This document shows positions 49,359 to 57,562 of a stretch of DNA of 64,000 nt, piece by piece. Below the pieces are notes generated by a model, which saw only the letters and a list, made by a program, of their open reading frames with translations, was not told the origin of the DNA and did not search any database. A program made the translations under genes and the position numbers. Source of the DNA: Oscillospiraceae bacterium (GTDB taxonomy: Bacteria > Bacillota > Clostridia > Oscillospirales > Oscillospiraceae); contig JAHHSG010000011.1 in the NCBI GenBank assembly GCA_020025305.1, forward strand, positions 1-64,000. Reading direction: 5' to 3'. Positions within the stretch are counted from its first letter, which is position 1. Each line of letters begins with the position of its first letter.

Positions 49359-50111
49359 TCACTTGATCTCGCCGGGATAACCGTCAATGCACATCTCAAA
49401 CCAGATGTAGTCACACTGTTTTCCGTCCTCTACCTTGCTGCCGTGCCAGAAACCAGTGGGGGTGTAGGACAGGTCGCCACCGCTCATGGCAACGCTCTCT
49501 CCGCCGGCAGTATAGATGAACTCAGAGCCGGGCAGGGGGAAATACCACTGGGCCAACTCGTTGTGAATGTGCTGGCCGATCTCAATGGGGCCGGTGCCCT
49601 TGACACAGCCCATGGACAGGCGGCCCAGATTGCGGTGCTCCAGCAGGATCATGGATGTAGTGGTGGAGTTATCCTTAAAGTCCTCCTCGTATGTCCAGCC
49701 CTGACTGATGGTGCGGAAACGCGGCAGGGTCATACGGGACTCTACCAGGCAGGTTTTGTCATAGTCGTTCAGTTCCGTAATGATATGCAGGAACTCCAGC
49801 GGCTCCTTGCTGTCAGCAGAGCAGGTGATGGTAAAGCTTTCCTTGTCAAACTCAGGCACAAAGACACCCGGCTCCGTCACATTCCATGCACGGCGCGGAG
49901 TAGTGATATACCCCTTCCCCTTGGTGAAGATAAACAGCTGGTTGTGCTCGGTCACAGAGTAAGTCTCCGGGGAAATAGAATGACCGGGCTGCAGAGCGCA
50001 ATGTGCGAAATGAGCCTGATCAAACGCATCCACCAGAACCGGAACGCTGGCAAATCCATTCTTAAAATCATACTTTACATCGCTGTAGCGAGCCACCTGA
50101 ATGAGAGACAT
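49359..50111 (-). CDS. Bicupin protein
   Basis: A 250-residue protein with two cupin halves: NQLFIFTKGKGYITTPRRAWNVTEPGVFVPEF, and GQHIHNELAQWYFPLPGSEFIYTAGGESVAMSGGDLSYTPTGFWHG (His pair, Glu/Gln and final His as a metal site in the second half). Bicupins of this length include sugar isomerases and ureidoglycine aminohydrolases. In this operon an isomerase or lyase role on a sugar acid is likely. AGGAGGAAG precedes the ATG. Confidence 0.75.
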   Translation of the reverse strand: MSLIQVARYSDVKYDFKNGFASVPVLVDAFDQAHFAHCALQPGHSISPETYSVTEHNQLFIFTKGKGYITTPRRAWNVTEPGVFVPEFDKESFTITCSADSKEPLEFLHIITELNDYDKTCLVESRMTLPRFRTISQGWTYEEDFKDNSTTTSMILLEHRNLGRLSMGCVKGTGPIEIGQHIHNELAQWYFPLPGSEFIYTAGGESVAMSGGDLSYTPTGFWHGSKVEDGKQCDYIWFEMCIDGYPGEIK

Positions 50112-50179
50112 AATTTCTTCCTCCTAATTGTTTTGCTTGTTAGTACTGTCTTATTACACTTGGTGATACAAGTTGTTGA

Positions 50180-50911
50180 TCAAAGCATCTTGCTCAAGAA
50201 TTCCTGAAGGCGCTTATTCTTTGGGTTGGAGAAGAACTCCTCCGGCGCACTGTCTTCCACAATCACGCCGCCATCAATAAAGAGCACGCGGTCTGCCGCC
50301 TCACGGGCAAACCCCATCTCATGGGTGACCACCAGCATAGTCATGCCTTCGGCGGCCAGCTTCTTCATGACATCCAGTACCTCACCCACCATTTCAGGAT
50401 CCAGTGCCGAGGTAGGTTCGTCAAACAACACCACTTCAGGCTGCAGAGCCAATGCACGCGCAATGGCGATTCGCTGCTGCTGACCGCCGGAGAGCTGATT
50501 GGGATACGCGTCTTTTTTGTCTTCCAGCCCTACGATCTTCAAAAGTTCCATGGCCTTGGCTTCCGCCTTCGCCTTATCTACCTTCTGTACCTGTGTAGGC
50601 GCCATCGTAATATTGTCGATCACTGTCTTGTGCGGGAAGAGGTTAAACTGCTGAAACACCATGCCCATGCCCAATAGCACTTTGCCAGCCTCTTTTGCAC
50701 TCGCCTTTACCAAATCCACATTATGGTAAATGATCTCGCCGTCTGTAGGCTTCTCCAACAGGTTGAGACAGCGCAAAAACGTAGATTTTCCACAGCCGGA
50801 AGGCCCTACAATAGCCACCACTTCGCCGGGCTGAATTTCAATGTTGATGCCCTTGAGAACTTCATTCTTTCCGAAACTCTTGCGAAGTCCCTTGACACTG
50901 ATCATACTCAT
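50180..50911 (-). CDS. Polar-amino-acid-type ABC transporter ATPase
   Basis: A 243-residue ATPase of the GlnQ/HisP type: VGPSGCGKSTFLR (Walker A), QLSGGQQQRIAIARAL (signature), VVLFDEPTSALDPEMV (Walker B) and VTHEMGFAREAADRV (His switch). First gene of the operon, with GGGAGG before the ATG; the permease and binding protein are four and three genes downstream, with the catabolic genes between. Confidence 0.97.
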   Translation of the reverse strand: MSMISVKGLRKSFGKNEVLKGINIEIQPGEVVAIVGPSGCGKSTFLRCLNLLEKPTDGEIIYHNVDLVKASAKEAGKVLLGMGMVFQQFNLFPHKTVIDNITMAPTQVQKVDKAKAEAKAMELLKIVGLEDKKDAYPNQLSGGQQQRIAIARALALQPEVVLFDEPTSALDPEMVGEVLDVMKKLAAEGMTMLVVTHEMGFAREAADRVLFIDGGVIVEDSAPEEFFSNPKNKRLQEFLSKML

Positions 50912-51060
50912 AACCTTTTGCCTCCCGTTTGCCGAATCCGGCTTTTCCGCGGCTATGCCGCACTATTTCACTGCATGATGCCCGCGCTCTGCAGTGGGGA
51001 TTTCCACCACTGTTGGCGAAAACATTGTTACTAATTGCACAATTTGTTTCCGTGGACGCA

Positions 51061-51115
51061 TGATATATTTGTGATATATTATATGGATGATACCATCTTG
51101 CGTTTAATGTGTCAA
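51061..51115 (-). promoter_or_regulatory. ABC/cupin operon promoter with TGATATAT boxes
   Basis: Minus strand TTGACA (51110-51115), 17-bp spacer, TATCAT (51087-51092). Just downstream of the predicted start, two direct TGATATAT boxes (51061-51068 and 51072-51079, plus-strand reading) lie 11 bp apart, matching those at gntR and uxaC. Confidence 0.8.
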
Positions 51116-51174
51116 CCCGCTTTTTCATCTTCCCCGCATAATTTCGCAAATTCACTAATATTTGCTAAACAATA

Positions 51175-51258
51175 TTGACTTTCCGCACTACCAGGGCTAT
51201 ACTAAAGCTATCAGTGATATACTTTTTAGTCATTATAAATAACCACGTGATATATCAG
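51175..51258 (+). promoter_or_regulatory. gntR promoter with TGATATAY operator boxes
   Basis: TTGACT (51175-51180), 17 bp, TATACT (51198-51203). Downstream, TGATATAC (51215-51222) and TGATATAT (51248-51255) lie 33 bp (three turns) apart. The second is part of the palindrome TGATATATCA. The positions suggest autoregulation. Confidence 0.8.
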
Positions 51259-51284
51259 TCATGTAAAATGATAGGAGGATTCCC

Positions 51285-51959
51285 ATGGCAAAGCTCCCCA
51301 TCAAGGGTCGTGAAAGTCTTTCCCAAACTGCTTATAACAAAATCAAAAGCATGATCCTCCACAAAGATCTGCTGCCCGGGCAAATCGTCAACGAAGCACA
51401 GCTGCAGGAACTGCTGGGCATCGGCCGCACACCGATCCGGGAGGCAATTTTAATTCTGGCACAGGATCATCTGTTGACAGTCCATCCCAGAAAAGGCATC
51501 GAAATCACACTGCCCACACCGAAAGATGTACATGACATTTTTGAAATCCGCAGACTTCTGGAGCCTATTGTGCTGCGTCAATGCTTCTCTCTGATAGATC
51601 TGCAGTGGGCCATGGAGATGCGTGCGCTTCTTCTGCAGCATGAGGATGACAGTGCCGGTAATACAGGCGAGACCGCCATGGCGCTCATTGACCTAGACAA
51701 TCGTTTTCACTTGGAGCTGGTGGACACCCTGCATAATCAGTATGTCTCCGATCTGCTGCGCAGCCTTGTAAATTACCTCAACCTTATTCAGGTTACCACT
51801 TGGCAGACTGCCCGTTATCGCGCCAGTAACTTGGAGCATATTGCCATTTTAGATGCCATTCTCGATCAGGATATGGAAAAATCCTGCACGCTGCTGGCGG
51901 ATCATCTGCAGCTGTCCTATCAGGAAGCCATCCGAACGATGATGCACACCTTCTATTAA
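51285..51959 (+). CDS. GntR-family regulator with FCD domain
   Basis: A 224-residue FadR-branch regulator. N-terminal winged helix: GRESLSQTAYNKIKSMILHKDLLPGQIVNEAQLQELLGIGRTPIREAI. C-terminal all-helical FCD domain with a likely metal site (IDLDNRFHLELVDTLHN and later NLEHIAILDAI). Such proteins repress sugar-acid genes until a sugar acid binds. It lies between two sugar-acid operons and shares operator boxes with both. AGGAGG precedes the ATG. Confidence 0.95.
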   Translation: MAKLPIKGRESLSQTAYNKIKSMILHKDLLPGQIVNEAQLQELLGIGRTPIREAILILAQDHLLTVHPRKGIEITLPTPKDVHDIFEIRRLLEPIVLRQCFSLIDLQWAMEMRALLLQHEDDSAGNTGETAMALIDLDNRFHLELVDTLHNQYVSDLLRSLVNYLNLIQVTTWQTARYRASNLEHIAILDAILDQDMEKSCTLLADHLQLSYQEAIRTMMHTFY

Positions 51960-51969
51960 AATTTGGATA

Positions 51970-52008
51970 CGAAAACACCGCTGCTCCAAAGGAACAGCGG
52001 TGTTTTCG
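51970..52008. terminator. Convergent terminator between gntR and the larA-like gene
   Basis: CGAAAACACCGCTG (51970-51983) / CAGCGGTGTTTTCG (51995-52008). Confidence 0.85.
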
Positions 52009-52033
52009 TTGTTTACATGATTCTTCCGCCAAC

Positions 52034-53311
52034 TTATTCCGCCTCAAACCGAGTTCGGTCAATCCACAGACCCAGCGCCGGATTAGGAATATAGTAGATT
52101 TCCTCCCCATCCGGCATGGTGTTATAGCCGTAGTGCAGTTTCTCCGGATCGTATCGGCGCACCGTCTCATCATAATCCGCCGCATCAAAGTGGACACTGC
52201 GGATCTCCTCCTGCGAAATATTTTTCACGGCATAGGTAATGCGGAAACGCCCATCAGAAGATCCATGAATCAAGTGGGCTGCCGCCCCCATATTCTGCTG
52301 TAAATCCTCATTCTCCCGGAATTCCTTCAATACCTGCAGCCGACCGCAGTAGCCGTATTTGCGAATCAAGGCATCGATCTGTTGATCTTCGCCGAAACGT
52401 TCCACACCCGGAGCCAGCACCAGCAGCTCCCCACCGTCAGCGATGGCCATACGAGTGCGGTAAATCGCCTTATTACCCAGCCATGTGGTGTGAAACTCCT
52501 TAGGATTGAGATAGACCACGCACTTTTTGATGCCCTTTTCCACATAATCCATATTCTTCTGCTGTGAGAGCGCAATAGCCTCCTCCAACACCCGGCGCGT
52601 ATCACCGATAAAAAGCCCATGGGTGTGAATCTCCCCCTGCGGAGCAGTCGTTACTGTCAGGACAAAGAGAATCGGACGCTGTACCAGATATTTTTCCAGT
52701 GCATAGTCTAAGATCTCTCGCACCGGTGTATGATCCCGCCCCATCATCCGTTCCATACCGTATACAGCACCCACCATATGGCTTTTATTGATCATATCGC
52801 TGCCACCCACGCCTACAAATAGGTTTTTGGAGTGATTCGCCATACCAATCACCTCGTGGGGTACCACCTGCCCCACAGAGAGAATCAGATCATAGGACGG
52901 GTCCATGACACGACGGTTGATCTCCACACTGATTGGCTCAGTCCACAGGCCTTCCGTCAGTTCTCCGATATAGTCTCCGGGCACTTCGCCCAAACGCACC
53001 ACATCAGTGCGCCAATTGTGCGGAATCATCTTTGCATAGGGAATATCCCCAAACATATCGGCACTCTCTTCTGCCGTCACCGGAACATGGGTGCCCAGCG
53101 CCGGCATGACGTCTACATCACAGCCCAGATCCGTCAGCAGATGATAGTAGACATTGGTAATGAAACCGGCATTGGAGTGATAACGGGTATAGTCCGGCGG
53201 CAGCAGCAGCGCACGGTGCGGACGTTTTCCCTCCAAGGACTTGGCGCAGGCGGCACGAATCTCCTCCGCCGACAGTCCCTGCTCCTCTTGGGCACGGTAA
53301 AACAGTTCCAT
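52034..53311 (-). CDS. LarA-family (DUF2088) nickel-dependent epimerase/racemase homologue
   Basis: A 425-residue LarA homologue. Landmarks matching lactate racemase: LLLPPDYTRYHS (cofactor phosphate site), ALGTHVPVT (first catalytic His), QVVPHEVIGMANHSKNLFVGVGGSDMINKSH (second catalytic His, cofactor Lys and Ni-ligand His). LarA family enzymes use a nickel-pincer cofactor to invert C2 of 2-hydroxy acids; characterised members include a D-gluconate 2-epimerase. In this operon with uxaC, a sugar kinase and gnd, mannonate-gluconate epimerisation is the most economical role (inference). GGAGG precedes the ATG at 53311. The larB, C and E cofactor genes are not in the window. Confidence 0.85.
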   Translation of the reverse strand: MELFYRAQEEQGLSAEEIRAACAKSLEGKRPHRALLLPPDYTRYHSNAGFITNVYYHLLTDLGCDVDVMPALGTHVPVTAEESADMFGDIPYAKMIPHNWRTDVVRLGEVPGDYIGELTEGLWTEPISVEINRRVMDPSYDLILSVGQVVPHEVIGMANHSKNLFVGVGGSDMINKSHMVGAVYGMERMMGRDHTPVREILDYALEKYLVQRPILFVLTVTTAPQGEIHTHGLFIGDTRRVLEEAIALSQQKNMDYVEKGIKKCVVYLNPKEFHTTWLGNKAIYRTRMAIADGGELLVLAPGVERFGEDQQIDALIRKYGYCGRLQVLKEFRENEDLQQNMGAAAHLIHGSSDGRFRITYAVKNISQEEIRSVHFDAADYDETVRRYDPEKLHYGYNTMPDGEEIYYIPNPALGLWIDRTRFEAE

Positions 53312-53331
53312 TGTTGCCTCCTTTTTTCCCG

Positions 53332-54783
53332 TTAAACGGAATATGTTGCTGCGGAAGTATCCCCACCGTGGCCTGTCCAATTCGTGTGAAAAAACTGACC
53401 ACGAGGTGCATCCAGCCGCTCATAGGTATGAGCACCAAAATAGTCGCGCTGTGCCTGCAGCAGATTGGCAGACAGACGCCCACTGGTATACCCATCAAAA
53501 TAGCTCAAGGCCGCCGCAAAGGCAGGGCAAGGAATACCGGAATTGACCGCTGTGGAAACTACCGTACGCCATGCGGGTACCAGTTTTTTGATTTCGCCGC
53601 AGAAATAGGGATCCAGCAGCAGGTTCTGCAAGTCCGCATCGCGGTGAAACGCCTCTTCGATCTTGCCAAGGAAGGCACTGCGAATAATACAGCCACCCCG
53701 CCATATAAGGGCAATACCGCCGTAGTTTAAGTTCCAACCGTAGGTCTTGGCCGCAGAGCGCATCAAGGCGTATCCCTGGGCATAGGAGATAATTTTGGAG
53801 GCATACAGCGCCTGACGGATGCACTCAATAAATTGCTCCTTATCTCCGGTAACAGGTGTAATCTGACGCCCAAACGCTTCCGCCGCCGCAATACGCTCTT
53901 CCTTATGTGCAGAGAGACTGCGAGCCCAGACGGACTCCCCGATCAGCGTAAGTGGGACTCCCTCGTCCAAAGCGGCAATAGCCGTCCACTTGCCGGTTCC
54001 CTTCTGTCCGGCGGTATCTAAAATCTTATCCACAATGGGTGCGCCATCGGTATCCTTATAGGCCAGGATCTCCGCGGTGATCTCGATAAGATAGCTATCC
54101 AGCTCTGTGTTATTCCATTGGGCAAAGACGTTGCTCATCTCCTGTGCACTCATGCCAAGGCCGTCCCGCATCAGTTGATATGCCTCGCAAATGAGCTGCA
54201 TATCGCCGTACTCAATGCCGTTATGTACCATCTTGACAAAGTGCCCTGCACCATTCTCACCCACCCAGTCACAGCAAGGGCTGCCATCGGACACTTTGGC
54301 ACAGATTGCCTGCAGGATGCCCTTGATCTGCGGCCATGCCGCCGGCGATCCGCCGGGCATAAGGGAGGGTCCATGGAGTGCCCCCTCCTCACCGCCAGAA
54401 ACACCTACACCGGCATACAGAAGGCCATGACTCTCCACATAGGCGCAGCGGCGCATCGTGTCGGGGAAATGGCTGTTGCCCCCATCGATGATAATATCGC
54501 CCGGCTCCAGATGCTCCAACAGCTGCTCAATGAGGTTGTCCACAGCTGCACCGGCCTTCACCATCATCATAACACGCCGGGGCTTTTTCAAATGGTTGAC
54601 TAGTTCGGCAATAGAGTAAGTGCCGATGATGTTCTTATCCTTTGCCCTCCCCTCTACAAAGTGCTTCACTCTTTCGAGAGTACGGTTATACACAGCTACG
54701 GTGAATCCCTTGGATTCCATATTCATCACCAGGTTTTCACCCATGACGGCCAGACCAATCAGGCCAATATCTGCCATTTGCAT
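53332..54783 (-). CDS. gnd: 6-phosphogluconate dehydrogenase, decarboxylating
   Basis: A 483-residue enzyme converting 6-phosphogluconate to ribulose-5-phosphate and CO2 with NAD(P)+. IGLIGLAVMGENLVMNM (dinucleotide site), DGGNSHF, GVGVSGGEEGALHGPSLMPGG and KMVHNGIEYGDMQLICEAY (active Lys) are all present, and length is normal. It is third in the operon uxaC-kinase-gnd-larA. Its presence in a uronate operon, rather than KDPG aldolase, points to a pathway through 6-phosphogluconate. Confidence 0.97.
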   Translation of the reverse strand: MQMADIGLIGLAVMGENLVMNMESKGFTVAVYNRTLERVKHFVEGRAKDKNIIGTYSIAELVNHLKKPRRVMMMVKAGAAVDNLIEQLLEHLEPGDIIIDGGNSHFPDTMRRCAYVESHGLLYAGVGVSGGEEGALHGPSLMPGGSPAAWPQIKGILQAICAKVSDGSPCCDWVGENGAGHFVKMVHNGIEYGDMQLICEAYQLMRDGLGMSAQEMSNVFAQWNNTELDSYLIEITAEILAYKDTDGAPIVDKILDTAGQKGTGKWTAIAALDEGVPLTLIGESVWARSLSAHKEERIAAAEAFGRQITPVTGDKEQFIECIRQALYASKIISYAQGYALMRSAAKTYGWNLNYGGIALIWRGGCIIRSAFLGKIEEAFHRDADLQNLLLDPYFCGEIKKLVPAWRTVVSTAVNSGIPCPAFAAALSYFDGYTSGRLSANLLQAQRDYFGAHTYERLDAPRGQFFHTNWTGHGGDTSAATYSV

Positions 54784-54816
54784 ACTTGGATCTCTCCCTT
54801 TCGCCTTTATAAGAAT

Positions 54817-55875
54817 TTACCGTTTCACTCGGGCATTACCGCTCCAAACAGCCCATACCTGTTCTTCATCGGCGGGCTGTGCATAGTCATTGAGCATGGT
54901 AGCCGCCATAGCACCAGTGGCCCAACCAAAGTGAAGGCAGTCCTCCGCCTTCCACTCCTTTAATATGCCATACAGCAATCCGCCTACAAATCCGTCGCCG
55001 CCGCCGATGCGATCGAGCACCTGAATAGGACGGGGCTCAGCCACATGCCACTGCCCGTCACGAAGCAGGATCGCTCCCCAGAGGTGCTCGTTGGCACTAA
55101 TCACCTGACGGAGCGTATTGGCAAATGTCGTTACATTTGGGAACGCCTTCTGCACGCGTAGAATCATCTCCTGGAAGCTGCTGATCTTGTCGGATAGATC
55201 CTCCCCTCCTGCCTCCGGCCCCTGCACATGCAGGCACAGCTGAAAGTCCTCTTCGTTACCAATGAGAATATCGGAGAGAGAGGCAATCTCACAAAATACA
55301 GCACGCAGTTCCTCTTCCCGCCCCTTCCAGAAAGAGGCGCGGTAGTTCAGATCAAAGGAGATTTTGGTACCATAGGCCTTGGCGGCACGAGCCAGCTCTA
55401 AGCAGAAGCGGCTCGTCTCCGGTGACAAGGCGGCAATCAAGCCGGACAGGTGCAGAATTTCCACCCCCTCCTCGCCGAAAATGCGCGGAAGGTCAAAATC
55501 TTCCACCTTCAGTGTGCGGCCAACCTCACCGGCCCGATCATTCTGCACGCGCGGCCCACGCAGACCGAAGCCGGAGTCCGCAATATTAAACTGATGGCGA
55601 TAGCCCCAAGGGCCGCCCTGCGGTACATCTTTCCCCTCAAATTCCATATTGCGGCTGCGCAGGTCGCTCTTAATAAAGGCAGCAATGGGAGAATCCTCCA
55701 CAAAAGTAGTCAGCACCTTTACCGGCAATCCCAAGGAAGCCGGAACGGTGGCCACATTGGTTTCGGCGCTGGTAGCCTGCATATAGAACTCATGGCTGAT
55801 ATGTACGGGCTGCCGGTTCACCGGGGTAATCCGCACCCCCATGCTGGTAGGAACTACAAGTGCATAGCGTTTCAT
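54817..55875 (-). CDS. PfkB-family sugar (acid) kinase
   Basis: A 352-residue kinase of the ribokinase/PfkB superfamily, closest in look to 2-keto-3-deoxygluconate kinases. FDLNYRASFWKG is the typical KDG-kinase strand; VLDRIGGGDGFVGGLLYG is the PfkB ATP/catalytic motif with the base Asp. Gluconate kinases are usually of other families, so if this one phosphorylates gluconate it would be unusual; KDG is the alternative substrate. The start overlaps nothing upstream; its own start ATG (55875) overlaps the uxaC stop by 4 bp. Confidence 0.88.
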   Translation of the reverse strand: MKRYALVVPTSMGVRITPVNRQPVHISHEFYMQATSAETNVATVPASLGLPVKVLTTFVEDSPIAAFIKSDLRSRNMEFEGKDVPQGGPWGYRHQFNIADSGFGLRGPRVQNDRAGEVGRTLKVEDFDLPRIFGEEGVEILHLSGLIAALSPETSRFCLELARAAKAYGTKISFDLNYRASFWKGREEELRAVFCEIASLSDILIGNEEDFQLCLHVQGPEAGGEDLSDKISSFQEMILRVQKAFPNVTTFANTLRQVISANEHLWGAILLRDGQWHVAEPRPIQVLDRIGGGDGFVGGLLYGILKEWKAEDCLHFGWATGAMAATMLNDYAQPADEEQVWAVWSGNARVKR

Positions 55876-57314
55876 ATCATGTCTCCCCTTTTATATGATT
55901 TTAGCAAAGCATTAAAGCCAAAGTACTTCCGGGTGTTGCCGTAGCTGATGTTTTCCACCATCCGCCCCAGAGAATCCAAATCCGCCGGGTATTCTCCATT
56001 TTCCACCAGTTCCCCCAGCAGATTGCAGAGAATGCGGCGAAAGTATTCATGGCGTGTATAGCTGAGAAAGCTACGGCTGTCGGTGAGCATACCGACAAAA
56101 TCACCGACCACGCCCATACTCATCAGGTCGATGAGCTGACGCTCCATGCCGTGCTTATGGTCATTGAACCACCAAGCGCTGCCCATCTGCATCCGCCCCA
56201 TACCAATGCTGTCGGTCTGGAAGCTGCCCATCACCGAAGCGATGACGGCATTATCCGCCGGGTTCAGGGAGTAGAGCACCGTTCTGGGCAGTGCTTCATC
56301 CCTCTCCAGCAAATCCAGCAGTGCCACCAGTGCAGGCGCTGTAAACCCCTCGTCATTGACAGTATCAAATCCGGCATCCGCCCCTAAACGCGCAAACATG
56401 GTAGACGAGGCATTGCGCACACAGCCAAAATGCAGCTGCATCACCCAGCTTCGCTGGCGGTATGCCTTGGCACAGGTACGCAGCAGTTCCGTCTGGAAGG
56501 CCTCCGCCTCCTCCACACGGATGGCATCCCCGGCACGTCCCTTTCGCAGGATCTCATTAAGTTCTGCCTCCGTGGCAGTGCGGCAAATACATTTATCCAG
56601 TCCGTGGTCACTGACCCGGCAGCCATTTTCATGAAAAAAAGCAATGCGATTTAAAAGTGCCTGGCGCAGATCATCCATCGAGCGGATCGTTACACCAGAG
56701 GCAGCCTCCAGCCTCCGCAGGTAATCATCATACCCCGGCTGATCCGGGCGCAGCGCCTTGTCCGGTCGGAAGGCAGGCAGCACCACGGTGGGACAGCCCT
56801 CCGCCGCAATCTGGCGGTGGTAGTGAAGATCATCCGCCGGATCATCGGTGGTACACAACAGCTCCACCCGGCTCTTTTTCAAAATTCCCTGCGCCGACAT
56901 CTCTGCGCTGGTCAGTGCTTCATTGCACATCCGATAGATTTCATCAGCGCTTTTGGCACACAGCGGCTCATCTATATTGAAATAGCGCTGCAGCTCCAAG
57001 TGTGTCCAGTGATACAGTGGATTGCCAATCAGCTTCGGCATCGTATCTGCCCAGGCGTGAAACTTCTCCTCATCACTGGCATCGCCTGTAATGCACCGCT
57101 CCGGCACGCCTGCCGAGCGCATGGCGCGCCACTTATAGTGATCGCCGCTCAGCCAAACCTGCGTAATCGTGGAAAAGCGCCGATTTTCGGCGATCTCAGC
57201 CGGGTTGATGTGGCAGTGATAGTCGATGATGGGCATGGCCTCCGCATAGTCGTGATAGAGCGTCTTTGCACTCTCGCTCCCAAGCAAAAAGTCCGAATCC
57301 ATAAACGGCTTCAT
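55872..57314 (-). CDS. uxaC: Uronate isomerase
   Basis: A 480-residue amidohydrolase-fold isomerase converting D-glucuronate to D-fructuronate (and galacturonate to tagaturonate). IIDYHCHINPAEIAENRRF (metal HxH), LLCTTDDPADDLHYH, WVMQLHFGCVRNAS (metal His) and GMLTDSRSFLSYTRHEYFRR (metal Asp and C-terminal signature). First gene of the operon; GGAAGTGAG precedes the ATG. Confidence 0.97.
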   Translation of the reverse strand: MKPFMDSDFLLGSESAKTLYHDYAEAMPIIDYHCHINPAEIAENRRFSTITQVWLSGDHYKWRAMRSAGVPERCITGDASDEEKFHAWADTMPKLIGNPLYHWTHLELQRYFNIDEPLCAKSADEIYRMCNEALTSAEMSAQGILKKSRVELLCTTDDPADDLHYHRQIAAEGCPTVVLPAFRPDKALRPDQPGYDDYLRRLEAASGVTIRSMDDLRQALLNRIAFFHENGCRVSDHGLDKCICRTATEAELNEILRKGRAGDAIRVEEAEAFQTELLRTCAKAYRQRSWVMQLHFGCVRNASSTMFARLGADAGFDTVNDEGFTAPALVALLDLLERDEALPRTVLYSLNPADNAVIASVMGSFQTDSIGMGRMQMGSAWWFNDHKHGMERQLIDLMSMGVVGDFVGMLTDSRSFLSYTRHEYFRRILCNLLGELVENGEYPADLDSLGRMVENISYGNTRKYFGFNALLKSYKRGDMI

Positions 57315-57374
57315 AGGCTCACTTCCTTCCTGCTCCCTCGATTTTGTTCTACAATGGGTTTCATAATTTAGGTT

Positions 57375-57403
57375 AGTATATCACTAATATATCAGTATTG
57401 CAA
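57375..57403 (-). promoter_or_regulatory. uxaC operon promoter with two TGATATAY boxes in the spacer
   Basis: Minus strand TTGCAA (57398-57403), 17 bp, TATACT (57375-57380). The spacer and -10 hold TGATATAT and TGATATAC (plus-strand 57387-57394 and 57376-57383) as direct repeats 11 bp apart, so a bound repressor would cover the promoter. Confidence 0.82.
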
Positions 57404-57474
57404 TATCCATTGTTGCTTGCTTTTCAAAGCCTTGAAATTAAACAAAATACTTTGTATTCAAGTAATATATTTGC

Positions 57475-57501
57475 TTGACATTAACTGCGCTGCGATATAC
57501 T
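57475..57501 (+). promoter_or_regulatory. uxuB promoter
   Basis: TTGACA (57475-57480) and TATACT (57496-57501) with a short 15-bp spacer. CGATATAC (57493-57500) overlaps the -10 and resembles one operator box. Confidence 0.55.
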
Positions 57502-57562
57502 CTTTATATAGAATGACCCTACCTTCCCATGGGGAGGTAAGAGAGAATCAGGAGGAAAAATT

